In this document: positions 44,045 to 53,229 of the stretch, piece after piece
How positions within the stretch are numbered: position 1 is the first letter of the stretch
Layout of the letters: every line of letters begins with the position of its first letter
From: Aurantimonadaceae bacterium
Lineage (GTDB): Bacteria > Pseudomonadota > Alphaproteobacteria > Rhizobiales > Rhizobiaceae
Reading direction: 5' to 3'
Length of the DNA stretch: 64,000 nt
NCBI GenBank assembly: GCA_947474855.1
Contig: CANJKV010000001.1
Location: 1 to 64,000, forward strand
Translations under genes and position numbers: made by a program
The notes under the pieces: generated by a model
What the model was told of the DNA's origin: nothing
Database searches by the model: none
What the model saw: the letters and a program-made list of their open reading frames with translations, nothing else

Positions 44045-44066
44045 GCGCCCGCCTCCCGACGGGCGC
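44045..44066 (-). terminator. Stem-loop between sugar-binding-protein and permease genes
   Basis: GCGCCCG (44045-44051) and CGGGCGC (44060-44066) form a 7-bp GC stem with an 8-base loop immediately after the binding-protein stop at 44082. The position is the same as that of the palindrome at 4261, so it may protect the upstream message or limit read-through into the permeases. Confidence 0.5.
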
Positions 44067-44081
44067 GCTCTCGCCCGTGTG

Positions 44082-45347
44082 CTACTGCGCGCCTGCCACC
44101 GCGGTGACGAGCTCCTGCGTCGCCTGCTCGGGCGCATAGTCGCCGTTGAAGGCGGCGGTGACGACGTCGTACATGGCGTTCTTCACCGCCGCGCGGGCGG
44201 CATGGCCGTGGGCGAGCGAGCCGAGCAGCGTTCCCTTCTCCGCGGCCTCCTTCACGTCGGCGATCGCCTTCTTGCCGCAGGCGTCGAAAGCCTCGTCGGA
44301 CACGTCGGTGCGGGTCGGCGCCGAGCCCTTGATCGTGTTGAACGAGACCTGGAAGGCCGGGTCCTCGATGGCAGCCGCCAGCTTGTTCTGGGCGTCCTGG
44401 GCATTCTCGCCGACCTGGAACATGGCGAACTGATCGGTGTTGAAGGTCACCGTCCCCTGCGTGCCGGGGAAGCGGTAGCAGAGAAAGTCGGTGCCCGGCT
44501 GCTTGCCGGCGTTCAGGAACTCGCCCTTGGCCCAGTCGCCCATGATCTGGACGCCGGCCTCGCCGTTGATGACCATGGCGGTGGCGAGATTCCAGTCGCG
44601 GCCCGAGAAGTTGTCGTCGACATAGGTCCGGAGCTTCGCCATCCGCTCGAACACCGTCTTCATGGTGTCGGAGCCGAGCGCCTCCGGGTCGAGGTCGATC
44701 ATCGACTTCTGGTAGAACTCCGGTCCGCCGGTGGTCATCACGACGCTGTCGAAGATCGTCGCGTCCTGCCAGGGCTGGCCGCCGTGGGCGAGCGCCGTCT
44801 TGCCGGCCGCCTTGATCTTGTCGAGCGCGGCGATGAGACCGTCCCAGTCCTTCGGCTCGGCGAGGCCGAGCTCGTCGAACATCGCCTTGTTCACCCAGAT
44901 CCAGTTGGTGGAGTGGATGTTGACGGGCGCGGCGACCCACTCCCCCTCGTACTTGGAGAACTTCTGGATCGCCTCGGGGATGGCCGCGTCCCAGCCGCCG
45001 GCCGCCGCCACGTCGTTGAGGTTGGCGAGCACGCCCTGCTCGGCCCAGTCCTGAATGTCGAAGCCGAGCATCTGCGAGGCCGTCGGCGGATCGCCGGCGG
45101 TCACGCGCGAGCGCAGAACGGTCATGGCGCCCTCGCCGCCGCCGCCCGCGACCGGCACGTCGACCCAGGCGACGCCCTCGCCCTGGAGCTTGTCCTTCAG
45201 CGTCGAGAGCGCCTTCGCCTCGCCGCCCGAGGTCCACCAGTGCAGCACCTGCACCTCTTCGTTCGACTGCGCGGCCGCAGAGCCGGCGATGCCGAGCGAT
45301 GCGGTCGACGCCATCAGCGCGGCGGTCAGAAGGTTCGCGAGTTTCAT
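44082..45347 (-). CDS. Sugar ABC transporter, periplasmic binding protein (family 1)
   Basis: 421 residues. The signal peptide ([20 protein letters not shown], then AGSAAAQ) precedes [19 protein letters not shown], a hallmark of CUT1 family 1 binding proteins of the glucose/glycoside-binding type. [15 protein letters not shown] and [12 protein letters not shown] are conserved. Cys314-like and other cysteines (CYRFPG, DACGKK) suggest a disulfide. It presents the substrate of this locus; the oxidoreductases downstream imply a sugar, sugar alcohol or glycoside. Confidence 0.92.
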   Translation of the reverse strand: MKLANLLTAALMASTASLGIAGSAAAQSNEEVQVLHWWTSGGEAKALSTLKDKLQGEGVAWVDVPVAGGGGEGAMTVLRSRVTAGDPPTASQMLGFDIQDWAEQGVLANLNDVAAAGGWDAAIPEAIQKFSKYEGEWVAAPVNIHSTNWIWVNKAMFDELGLAEPKDWDGLIAALDKIKAAGKTALAHGGQPWQDATIFDSVVMTTGGPEFYQKSMIDLDPEALGSDTMKTVFERMAKLRTYVDDNFSGRDWNLATAMVINGEAGVQIMGDWAKGEFLNAGKQPGTDFLCYRFPGTQGTVTFNTDQFAMFQVGENAQDAQNKLAAAIEDPAFQVSFNTIKGSAPTRTDVSDEAFDACGKKAIADVKEAAEKGTLLGSLAHGHAARAAVKNAMYDVVTAAFNGDYAPEQATQELVTAVAGAQ

Positions 45348-45393
45348 GGTCAGTCTCCTCCCAGAGAGGCCGGAAACGCCCGGCCGGCGTGTA

Positions 45394-46914
45394 TCAGATC
45401 GCGTCGACCACCCAAGGTTCGGGGCGGCCGCCGGAATGCAGGTGGAGGGTTTTCTCCTCCGTGTAGTCGAGGGCGGCGTGGATCCCGAGCTCGCGTCCGA
45501 GCCCTGATTGCTTGAAGCCGCCGAAGGGCAATTCGCTCGCGCCGTCCATGAAGGTGTTGATCCAGACCGTGCCGGCGCGCAGGGCGCGCGAGACGAGGTG
45601 GCAGGTGTCGAAATCGGCGCTCCAGACGCCCGCGGAGAGGCCGTATTGCGTGCCGTTGGCGATCGCGATCGCCTCCTGCGAAGTCTCGAAGGTGAGCACC
45701 GTCAGCACCGGGCCGAAGATCTCCTCGCGCGCGATCGCCATGTCCGGCGAGACGCCGGTGACGATGGTGGGCGCCATGAAGCGACCGCTGTCGGCGGACA
45801 GGATCGCCCCGCCCGCCGGAAAGCGCGCGCCGGCGCCCCGCGCGCCCTCGACATAGGCGCCGATCTTGTCGGTGTGATCCTGCGAGATCAAGGCGCCGAC
45901 GACCGTTTCGTCGTCCAGCGGATCGCCGACGCGCACGCGCGCCGAGCGCGCCCGCACGCGCTCCACGAGGTCCTCGGCGATCGAGGCGTGGACGACGAGG
46001 CGGCTGCCGGCATTGCAGCACTCGCCCGCGTTGAAGAAGGCGCCGAAGACGATGGCGTCGGTCGCAGCATCGAGGTCGGCGTCGGGAAAGACGATCTGGG
46101 CGTTCTTGCCGCCGAGCTCCATCGAGACCTTCTTCAAGGTTCCGGCGGCCAACGCCATCAGCGCCTTGCCGACCTTGGTCGAGCCGGTGAAGGAGAGCAT
46201 GTCGACGTCATCGCTCTCGACGGTCGGCGCGCCTGCCTCTGGCCCCGTGCCGGTGACGATGTTGACGACGCCCTTCGGCAGGCCGGCCTCGATCAGGATC
46301 TCCCCGAGCAGCAGCGTCGAGGCCGAGGTCATCTCGCTCGGCTTCACCACCGCCGTGCAGCCGGCCGCGAGGGCGAAGGGCAGCTTCTGCGACAAGATCA
46401 GGAAGGGGAAGTTCCACGGCGTGATGATCGATACGACGCCGATCGGCTCGCGCAGGACGACGCCGAGCTTCGTTTCGCCGATGGTCGAGAAGGACTGGCC
46501 GTGCAGCGTCCGGGCGAGCGCGGCGGCGAAGCGCCAGATGTCGACCGCGCCGGCCACCTCGCCCCGAACCTGCGCGATCGGCTTGCCGGCCTCGATCGCG
46601 TCGAGCCGGGCGAACTCCTCGGCGCGCGCTTCGATGCAGGCCGCGACCTTTAGGAGGAGGCTCGACCGCTCGGCGCCGGTCATGCGCGGCCAGGGGCCGA
46701 CGTCGAAGGCCGCCCGCGCGGCGGCGACGGCGGCGAGCGCATCCTCGCGCCCTGCCCGCTCGTAGATGCTGACGGCGACGCCGTGCGCCGGCGCCACGCG
46801 CTCGATCGTGCCGCCGCCGCGTGCCTCGGTCCAGGCGCCGTCGATCAGGAGACGATAGCGGCGCGGGCCGGCTTCGGCTTCCGGGATCGGGGCGATGGTG
46901 ATGTGTGCGGTCAT
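45394..46914 (-). CDS. NAD-dependent aldehyde dehydrogenase
   Basis: 506 residues from the ATG at 46914 (a further ATG at 46935 would add seven). [20 protein letters not shown] binds the cofactor, the general-base Glu is in [13 protein letters not shown] and the nucleophile Cys in [14 protein letters not shown]. The C-terminal [16 protein letters not shown] is standard. It resembles betaine-aldehyde/indoleacetaldehyde-type ALDHs. Placed between the hydratase and the transporter, it probably oxidises the aldehyde made by a GMC enzyme to the acid that the CoA-transferase activates. Confidence 0.92.
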   Translation of the reverse strand: MTAHITIAPIPEAEAGPRRYRLLIDGAWTEARGGGTIERVAPAHGVAVSIYERAGREDALAAVAAARAAFDVGPWPRMTGAERSSLLLKVAACIEARAEEFARLDAIEAGKPIAQVRGEVAGAVDIWRFAAALARTLHGQSFSTIGETKLGVVLREPIGVVSIITPWNFPFLILSQKLPFALAAGCTAVVKPSEMTSASTLLLGEILIEAGLPKGVVNIVTGTGPEAGAPTVESDDVDMLSFTGSTKVGKALMALAAGTLKKVSMELGGKNAQIVFPDADLDAATDAIVFGAFFNAGECCNAGSRLVVHASIAEDLVERVRARSARVRVGDPLDDETVVGALISQDHTDKIGAYVEGARGAGARFPAGGAILSADSGRFMAPTIVTGVSPDMAIAREEIFGPVLTVLTFETSQEAIAIANGTQYGLSAGVWSADFDTCHLVSRALRAGTVWINTFMDGASELPFGGFKQSGLGRELGIHAALDYTEEKTLHLHSGGRPEPWVVDAI

Positions 46915-46941
46915 CGGTCGGGTCTCGTGTCTCATCGATGC

Positions 46942-47754
46942 TCAGCGGCCGGGAAAGGCGGCGGGCCGCTTCTCGCGGAAGCTCGCCACGCCCTCATGCC
47001 GGTCGGCGGTGGTCGCGACGAAGGCGCTGGCGAGCGCTTCCGCCGCCCCCTCCCGCTCCTCGCCCTCGGCCATGTTGAGGAGGAGCTTGACGGCTTGCGT
47101 CGCGGTCGGCGCGCGAGCCGCGATAGACCGAGCCCAAGCGAGCGCCACGTTGCGCCCCTCTCCCGTCGGCGCCAGCCGGTCGGCGAGGCCCTCGCCGAGC
47201 GCTTCGCGGGCCGTCAGCACCTCGCCGCCGAGCGCCATGCGGCGCACGATCCGGATGCCGAAGCGCCGCGCCGCGCGCTGCGTGCCGGACCAGCCGGGGA
47301 CGACGCCGATGGAGCTTTCGGGAAAGCCGAACTTCACCTGCTCCTCGGCGACGCGGAAGTCGGCGCAGGCGGCCAGTTCCAGGCCTCCCCCGAGAGCATG
47401 GCCGTCAAGCAGCGCGATCAGCGGCACGGGAAGGCGGGCCAGCCGGTCGAAGATCGCGTGGCCGCGGCGCACCCACCCCTGCGCGAAACCGAGCGGCTCC
47501 ATGTGGCCCCAGGCGAGGATGTCGCCTCCGGCGCAGAAGCCGCGCCCCTCGCCCGACAGGATCGCGACGCGCACGCCCGGCTCGGCCGCGAGCGCCGAGA
47601 TCGCGCCGTCGAGCGCGTCGAGCATCGGGAGGTTCAGCGCGTTGAGCTTGGCGGGTCGCGCGAGAACGATCTCGGCGACCGTGCCCGACACGACGAGCCG
47701 GACGCCGTGCCCTTCCTCGCCGAAGAGGCGGGCGGTGGAGACCTCAGGCTGCAC
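46942..47754 (-). CDS. Enoyl-CoA hydratase/isomerase family protein
   Basis: 270 residues from a GTG inside the end of the CoA-transferase gene (11-bp overlap). Crotonase marks are RPAKLNALNLPMLDAL, the first oxyanion region GRGFCAGGDILAWG, the second DGHALGGGLELAACADFRVA, and the catalytic Glu in FGFPESSIGVVPGWSG. It would hydrate or isomerise an unsaturated acyl-CoA in the cytoplasm. Coupling to the CoA-transferase argues that its substrate is the thioester made by that enzyme. Confidence 0.88.
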   Translation of the reverse strand: MQPEVSTARLFGEEGHGVRLVVSGTVAEIVLARPAKLNALNLPMLDALDGAISALAAEPGVRVAILSGEGRGFCAGGDILAWGHMEPLGFAQGWVRRGHAIFDRLARLPVPLIALLDGHALGGGLELAACADFRVAEEQVKFGFPESSIGVVPGWSGTQRAARRFGIRIVRRMALGGEVLTAREALGEGLADRLAPTGEGRNVALAWARSIAARAPTATQAVKLLLNMAEGEEREGAAEALASAFVATTADRHEGVASFREKRPAAFPGR

Positions 47755-49369
47755 GGGCTTCCGCCTTCGGCTGGAGCGCGACGCCGGACGCGACCTTCCT
47801 CGGCAGCGCCAGGCCCATCGGTTCGGGCCGGTAGAGCGCCGCGTCGGAGGTCTTGAGGTTCGGCGAGACGAGAAGCGGGAAGTCGGCATGGGCGAGGACG
47901 TCGCGCTGAAGGTCGATGCCGGGCGCGATCTCCGTCACCTCGATGCCCGCCGGCGTCAGGCGCATGACGCAGCGCTCGGTGACGTAGAGGATGTCGCGGC
48001 CGGCAGCGCTCGCGCGCGGACCGGAGAAGGAGACGTGTTCGACCTCGCGCACCAGCTTGTTGACCTTGCCTTCCTTCTCGATGACCACGCGGCCGTCGGC
48101 GACGCCGACACGCGCGCCCGCCTTGAAGAGGCCGGAGAAGACGATGCGCCTGGCATGCGAGGTGATGTCGACGAAGCCGCCGGCCCCGGCCGTCACGTGC
48201 GGCCGGGCGGACAGGCGCGACACGTTCACCGAACCGTCCTGCCCGATCTCCAGGAAGGACAGGAGCGAGGCGTCGAAGCCGCCCGCCTGGAAGTAGGTGA
48301 AGAGGTGGGGCGAGGGCATGATCGCCTCGGCGTTGGACGAGCAGCCGAAGGCGAAGTCGAGAAGCGGCAGGCCGCCGACCGCGCCCTGCTCGATCACCCA
48401 GGTCACCGTCCCGTGCAATCCCTCCTCCAGGAGGATGCGTGGGACGTTGGCCGAGATGCCGAAGCCGATGTTGACCGCCATGCCGTCGGCGAGCTCCGTC
48501 GCGACGCGCCTGGCGATGACCTTCTGCATGCCCCACTCCGCCGTCTCGAAGTGCGAGAGCGGATGGAAGATCTCTCCGGAGATCGCAGGGTCGTAGGTGG
48601 TCTGCGTCGTCTGCATCTGGTCGGGTGCGACGACGACGTGATCGACGAGGATGCCCGGCACGCGGACGTCCTGGGGCGACTGCGTGCCCGCCTTCACCTC
48701 GCGCTTGACCTGCGCGATGACGACGCCGCCATTGTTGTGGGCGGCCATGGCCTGCTCCAGCGCGCCGAGAAAGGCGCCCTCGTGCTCGAAGGTGAGGTTG
48801 CCGCGCTCGTCGGCGCTCGTCGCGCGGATCACCGCGACGTTCGGGCGGATCGCCGGGAAGAACAGCCATTCCTCGCCGCCGAAGCGCTCGACGCGCACCA
48901 CCGGCTCGCCGGAATTGTCGTTCATCGCGCAGCCGTGGCGGCGCGGATCGACGAAGGTGTCGAGCCCGACCTTGGTGAACACGCCCGGCCGGCCGGCCGC
49001 CGCCTCGCGGTGCATGTCGAAGAGGATGCCGGACGGGACGTTGTAGGCCTCGACCGCATTCTCCCCGATCATCCGCCAGATCGCGGGCGGCTCGGCCGTC
49101 GATGGCCCCGAGGGATACGAGCCGCAGATCGTGCGCTTGAGGAGACCGGGCCTCGCCAGATGGTCGATGCCGCGGATGCCGTACATGTCGCCCGCCGCGA
49201 TGGGGTGCAGCGTGGTCAGGCCGCGCGGATGCCCCGTCGCCTCGAACCGCTCGCCGATCGCCGCCAGCACCGCGTCGGGGCAGCCGAGACCGGACGAGGA
49301 GGAGACCGTCACGACCGAGCCGTCGCCGATCAGGCTTGCCGCCTCTTTGGCCGAGATGCGCTTGCTCAT
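47744..49369 (-). CDS. Acyl-CoA:acetate/3-ketoacid CoA-transferase, fused subunits (YdiF type)
   Basis: 541 residues containing both alpha and beta halves. The alpha half starts ISAKEAASLIGDGSVVTVSS with the GLGCPDAVLAAIGERF segment; the beta half holds the catalytic Glu in TWVIEQGAVGGLPLL after NIGFGISANVP. It moves CoA from acetyl- or succinyl-CoA to a carboxylic acid via a glutamyl-CoA intermediate. It is the first gene of the minus-strand locus, with an apparent leader of roughly 230 bases between the candidate promoter and the ATG at 49369. The acceptor acid is unknown. Confidence 0.9.
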   Translation of the reverse strand: MSKRISAKEAASLIGDGSVVTVSSSSGLGCPDAVLAAIGERFEATGHPRGLTTLHPIAAGDMYGIRGIDHLARPGLLKRTICGSYPSGPSTAEPPAIWRMIGENAVEAYNVPSGILFDMHREAAAGRPGVFTKVGLDTFVDPRRHGCAMNDNSGEPVVRVERFGGEEWLFFPAIRPNVAVIRATSADERGNLTFEHEGAFLGALEQAMAAHNNGGVVIAQVKREVKAGTQSPQDVRVPGILVDHVVVAPDQMQTTQTTYDPAISGEIFHPLSHFETAEWGMQKVIARRVATELADGMAVNIGFGISANVPRILLEEGLHGTVTWVIEQGAVGGLPLLDFAFGCSSNAEAIMPSPHLFTYFQAGGFDASLLSFLEIGQDGSVNVSRLSARPHVTAGAGGFVDITSHARRIVFSGLFKAGARVGVADGRVVIEKEGKVNKLVREVEHVSFSGPRASAAGRDILYVTERCVMRLTPAGIEVTEIAPGIDLQRDVLAHADFPLLVSPNLKTSDAALYRPEPMGLALPRKVASGVALQPKAEARAA

Positions 49370-49888
49370 CGTGTCACCAGTCGCTTTTCGTGTGGTCGCC
49401 GGGTGTCCGCGAGATCGGCCGAAGATCGATCTCTCCGGAAGCTCGCGGACGATGCAGCCCGGCGCGCGGGGCGCCGAGCCGTGGTCGCACGGGGAAACGT
49501 CGGTATTCATCGAGCCCGGCCGCCGCTCCTGCGGGCGGCACCGCGCGCCCCTCGTCTGGACCGCGGAGCTTCGACGATCTCTCCGCCTCCCCGGAGATTT
49601 TGGAACGTTCCAACATGCTGCGCGCGGATTGTCAACCTGCCTGACGAGCCGCTCTAGTTCGGATGATCACGAACGACGCCTTGCGCAGACGGGAGACGAG
49701 CTCCAGAACCAAGCAGACTGTCGCAGCCGGAAGCGTGGAAGGCTCGCGTTTCAATGCCGTCGCTTCTGTACGGCGTGACACGGAATTCCGCGAATTCGGC
49801 GTTGTAGAGCGCGCACGGGGCCATGCCGCCCCTTGACTGTTTTGGATCGTTCCAACAAGCTCGGTCGAATCGAACTCCGGAGGATAGG
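49370..49888. promoter_or_regulatory. Divergent control region with two LacI-type operators
   Basis: This 519-bp gap separates the CoA-transferase operon from the lacI gene. TTGGAACGTTCCAA at 49600-49613 is a perfect 14-bp palindrome with a central CG; TTGGATCGTTCCAA at 49842-49855 differs at one base. On the minus strand TTGACA (49635-49630) lies so that the first palindrome covers the expected -10; on the plus strand TTGACT (49833-49838) lies so that the second fills the spacer. This fits repression of both transcripts by the LacI protein, with looping over 242 bp possible. The remaining sequence shows no gene that I trust. Confidence 0.6.
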
Positions 49889-50926
49889 ATGGGTCGGCCG
49901 CGGGTCACCGTCATCGACATCGCTCAGGCCGCGGGCGTCTCGAAGTCGACGGTCTCGCTGGTGCTGCAAGGCTCACCCCTCGTGAAGGGGACGACGCGGG
50001 CGAAGGTCCTCGAGGCGATGAACGAGCTCGGCTACGTCTACAATCGCGGTGCCGCCAACCTGCGGCAGACCGGCTCGAAGTCGGGCATCGTCGGCGTCGT
50101 CGTGAACGACCTGACCAACGGCTTCTTCGCCGAGCTCGCGGTGGGCGTCGACATGGTCGTCCAATCCGCCGGCTTCGTGCAGTTCCTGTCCAACACCGGC
50201 GAGAGCATCGACCGCCAGCGCGAGGTCGTCGCCTCGATGCGCGAGCACGGCATCTCGGGCCTCCTGGTCTCCCCGGCGCGGGGAACGGACCCATCGGACT
50301 TCGCGCCCCTCGTCGAGGCCGGCATCCCCGTGGTCGTCGTGGTGCGCAGCCTGCCCGGCGGGAAGCTTTCCTCGGTGGTCGCCGACAATCCGAGCGGCGT
50401 CGCCGGCGCGGTCCGCCATCTGGTCTCGCTCGGTCACCGGCGTATCGCCTTCCTCGGCGGCTTTCCCGACACGGCCGTCTTCCACGAACGGCTGTCGGGC
50501 TACCGCTCTGCGGTGACCGCGGCGGGCTTCGGGTTCGACGAGGCGCTCGTGGTGCCGTCGCCTCCGTCGCGGGCGGGCGGCGCGGATGCGGTCGCGCGGG
50601 CGCTCGCCGCCGACGCGCCCCCCACGGCCGCCGTCTGCTTCAACGACGCCACCGCCTTCGGAGCCTGCGACGGACTGCGCTCGCGCCGCCTGGAGCCAGG
50701 TCGCGACTTCGCAGTCGTCGGGTTCGACGACGTCATCGAGGCGCGCACCGCTGTTCCCGCCCTCACCACCGTTTCCGTCGACCCACAGGCCATGGGCCGC
50801 CGGGCCGGGCAGCTCCTTCTCAAGCAGATCGCCGCCGGCGGCGTGTCGTCCGAAGCCGTGATGACGTCGGTCCGGCTCGTCGTCCGCGAGAGTTGCGGCG
50901 CTCCGCGGCTCGCCGCCGACGTCTGA
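49889..50926 (+). CDS. LacI-family transcriptional regulator of the CoA/GMC locus
   Basis: 345 residues. The helix-turn-helix is VTVIDIAQAAGVSKSTVSLV and the hinge helix RGAANLRQTGS, followed by a full effector domain with SKSGIVGVVVNDLTNGFFAE. The start at 49889 is preceded by GGAGGATAGG; an in-frame ATG at 49823 precedes the operator and is rejected. The gene sits between the long minus-strand catabolic operon and the plus-strand flavoprotein gene, next to two palindromic operators, so it probably represses both directions until a pathway metabolite binds. Confidence 0.93.
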   Translation: MGRPRVTVIDIAQAAGVSKSTVSLVLQGSPLVKGTTRAKVLEAMNELGYVYNRGAANLRQTGSKSGIVGVVVNDLTNGFFAELAVGVDMVVQSAGFVQFLSNTGESIDRQREVVASMREHGISGLLVSPARGTDPSDFAPLVEAGIPVVVVVRSLPGGKLSSVVADNPSGVAGAVRHLVSLGHRRIAFLGGFPDTAVFHERLSGYRSAVTAAGFGFDEALVVPSPPSRAGGADAVARALAADAPPTAAVCFNDATAFGACDGLRSRRLEPGRDFAVVGFDDVIEARTAVPALTTVSVDPQAMGRRAGQLLLKQIAAGGVSSEAVMTSVRLVVRESCGAPRLAADV

Positions 50927-51009
50927 GGTTCGGCCCGACCGCGTCCGTTTCGCTTCTCGTCACCGTCGAATTGTCGCGCCCGCCGAGCGCCCTCCGCCGA
51001 AAGACACCC

Positions 51010-53115
51010 ATGACCCTCGAAGTCCCGCAACACATTCTCGACGCCCTGACCGACGTCGACATGCCCAGGCTCCCCGCGGAGCCAGCGGCCGCCGAGACGA
51101 TCGCCGTTTCCGGCACCGAGCTTCCGCTGTACCGCCGCGCATGCATCGTGGTCGGGTCGGGCGCGGCGGGACTTCGCGCGGCCGTCGAGGCGAAGCGGCG
51201 CGGCGTCGACGTCCTGGTCCTCAGCCAGAGCGCCTGGGGCGGCACCTCGGCCTGCTCCGGCTCCGACAAGCAGACGCTCCACACGGCCAACACGGCGAAT
51301 GCGGGGGACAACTTCGGTGCCATGGCCCGTGCCCTGCGTGCGGGCGGAGCGATGGACGAGGACACCGCCTATGTCGAAGCCGTCGGCTCGGCGCGGATGA
51401 TGGCTTCGCTCCAATATCTCGGCCTCCCCCTGCCCCAGGATCCGCTGGGCGGGACTCTGCGCTATCAGACGGACCACGACGAGGTCGGCCGGGCGACGAG
51501 CTGCGGCCCCCGCACCTCGCGGCTGATGGTCAAGGTGCTGGCCGAGGAGGCGATCCGGCTCGGGGTGCCGATCCTCAACCACACCACCGCGGTTCAGCTC
51601 CTCGTGGTCGATTCGGGAGCCGAGCGGCACGTCGCCGGCGTGCTCGCCTTGCGCGCCGGAGACCGCACCGAAGCGAACCCGTTCGGGCTTGCCGTGTTTC
51701 GAAGCAACGCGGTCGTCCTGGCCGCCGGCGGACCGGGCGAGCTCTACCGCGACAGCGTCTACCCGAACGGCTGTTTCGGCTCGCTCGGCCTCGCGCTCGA
51801 AGCCGGGCTCGACCTCGTCAACCTGACCGAGAGCCAGTTCGGGATCGGCACGCGGCGGGAGGGCTTCCCCTGGAACCTGTCGGGCACCTACGTGCAGGCG
51901 ATGCCGCACATCTACTCGGTCGATGCGGATGGACGGGAGCACCACTTCCTCGCCGACTACTACCGCACGACCCGCGAGCTGGCCTCGAACGTCTTCCGCA
52001 AGGGATACCAATGGCCCTTCCACGCGACGCGGATGCTGGACTTCGGGTCGAGCCTCGTGGACCTTGCGATCGTGCGCGAGTCGGCGGCCGGGCGCCGCGT
52101 GTTCATGGACTTCCTGAGGAACCCGCTGCCCGTCGGCGACGACCTGCCCTTCTCGCTCGAGCGGCTGGACGACGACGTGCGCCGCTATCTCGGCACGGCC
52201 GGCGCCGACCAGGCGCTGCCGATCGAGCGCCTGCGCCACATGAACCCTCTCGCGATCGAGCTCTACCGGCGCTACAAGGTCGACATTGCGCGTGAGCCGC
52301 TGGAGTTCGCGGTGAACAACCAGCACATGAACGGCGGCGTCATGGTCGACGTCTGGGGCCGAACCTCGCTGTCCGGCTGCTACGCGGTCGGCGAAGCCGC
52401 CGGCACGCACGGCGTCACGCGCCCGGGCGGCGCCGCCCTCAACGCGGGCCAGGTCTTCGGCACGCGCGCCGCGGAGCACCTCGCGGCACGGTTCGATCCC
52501 GAGCCGGCCGACGTCGACACGGCGGGCTTCCACGAGGCCGTCGGAGGCGCGCTGGCCGGCATTCGCGCGGTGCTTCGCCCCGACAGCCCCTTGTCGATCC
52601 GCTCCGTCCGGGCCGAGGTGCAGGATCGGATGAGCGACAAGGCCGGGCTGCTCTGCGAGGCGACCGAGGTCGGGACGGCCCTTGCCGACGCCAAGTCGCT
52701 CAACGCGCGAATCCGGGCCGAAGGCATCTCCTACGCTCGCCCCGCCGAGGCCGGGCGGGCGCTCCAGTGGCGTCAGATGGCCCTCGCTTCGGAAGCGGTA
52801 CTCACGGCGCTGGATCATTTCGTCCGCAGCGGCGGGGGCAGCCGCGGCGCCCGCGCGATCATCGACCGCGACGGCGAATCCCTGCCGCTGGCGAGGTCGG
52901 GTGCCTTGGAGGATTGTCGCTTCCGCAAGGAGCGTGAGGCCCAGCGCGCGGAGCAGATCATCGTCGCGATGGATCGCGACGGCATGCGGGCGTCAACGCG
53001 GGCCAACCGCGGCTTCGACGAGAGCGGGCGATCGTTCTTCGAGCGGGACTGGCCCGATTGGTTGACGGGGCGGATTTTCTCTTCCGGAGACGACAGGAGC
53101 GGGACCGATGACTGA
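51010..53115 (+). CDS. Large FAD-dependent dehydrogenase, succinate-dehydrogenase/fumarate-reductase-like flavoprotein
   Basis: 701 residues. FAD motif IVVGSGAAGLRAAVEAKRRG starts near residue 44, and SQSAWGGTSACSGSDKQT is the second FAD contact as in FrdA-type proteins; NNQHMNGGVMVDVWGRTSLS, then GCYAVGEAAGTHGVTRPGGA, are the C-terminal cap elements. The family includes fumarate reductases, L-aspartate oxidase and 3-ketosteroid dehydrogenases. No iron-sulfur or membrane-anchor subunit is present, so it is not respiratory Sdh. It follows lacI by 83 bp and probably introduces a double bond into, or reduces, a pathway intermediate. Confidence 0.85.
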   Translation: MTLEVPQHILDALTDVDMPRLPAEPAAAETIAVSGTELPLYRRACIVVGSGAAGLRAAVEAKRRGVDVLVLSQSAWGGTSACSGSDKQTLHTANTANAGDNFGAMARALRAGGAMDEDTAYVEAVGSARMMASLQYLGLPLPQDPLGGTLRYQTDHDEVGRATSCGPRTSRLMVKVLAEEAIRLGVPILNHTTAVQLLVVDSGAERHVAGVLALRAGDRTEANPFGLAVFRSNAVVLAAGGPGELYRDSVYPNGCFGSLGLALEAGLDLVNLTESQFGIGTRREGFPWNLSGTYVQAMPHIYSVDADGREHHFLADYYRTTRELASNVFRKGYQWPFHATRMLDFGSSLVDLAIVRESAAGRRVFMDFLRNPLPVGDDLPFSLERLDDDVRRYLGTAGADQALPIERLRHMNPLAIELYRRYKVDIAREPLEFAVNNQHMNGGVMVDVWGRTSLSGCYAVGEAAGTHGVTRPGGAALNAGQVFGTRAAEHLAARFDPEPADVDTAGFHEAVGGALAGIRAVLRPDSPLSIRSVRAEVQDRMSDKAGLLCEATEVGTALADAKSLNARIRAEGISYARPAEAGRALQWRQMALASEAVLTALDHFVRSGGGSRGARAIIDRDGESLPLARSGALEDCRFRKEREAQRAEQIIVAMDRDGMRASTRANRGFDESGRSFFERDWPDWLTGRIFSSGDDRSGTDD

Positions 53116-53229
53116 CGGATCTTGGATGACGGCCGCGATCATCGGCGAGACCATGGTCGAGGGACGATGCCTCGACGGTTCTGCCCAGCGTCGCGCGAAA
53201 CGATCACAAACGTCATGTGGAGAGCCTCG

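Noticed and set aside
45394..46914. The aldehyde dehydrogenase as the missing alpha-ketoglutarate semialdehyde dehydrogenase of the glucarate module.
   Set aside because: It lies about 8 kb away inside another operon with a different regulator and resembles betaine/aromatic-aldehyde ALDHs more; kept only as a possibility in the findings.
46895..49657. A very long open frame (over 900 codons) on the plus strand opposite the hydratase and CoA-transferase genes.
   Set aside because: It is antisense to well-conserved genes, has a low-complexity Arg/Asp/Gly-rich translation and no recognisable domain; such frames are an expected by-product of high third-position GC.
50500..52818. A 772-codon open frame on the minus strand opposite the lacI and flavoprotein genes.
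   Set aside because: Antisense to two conserved genes, biased composition, no family resemblance and no ribosome site.
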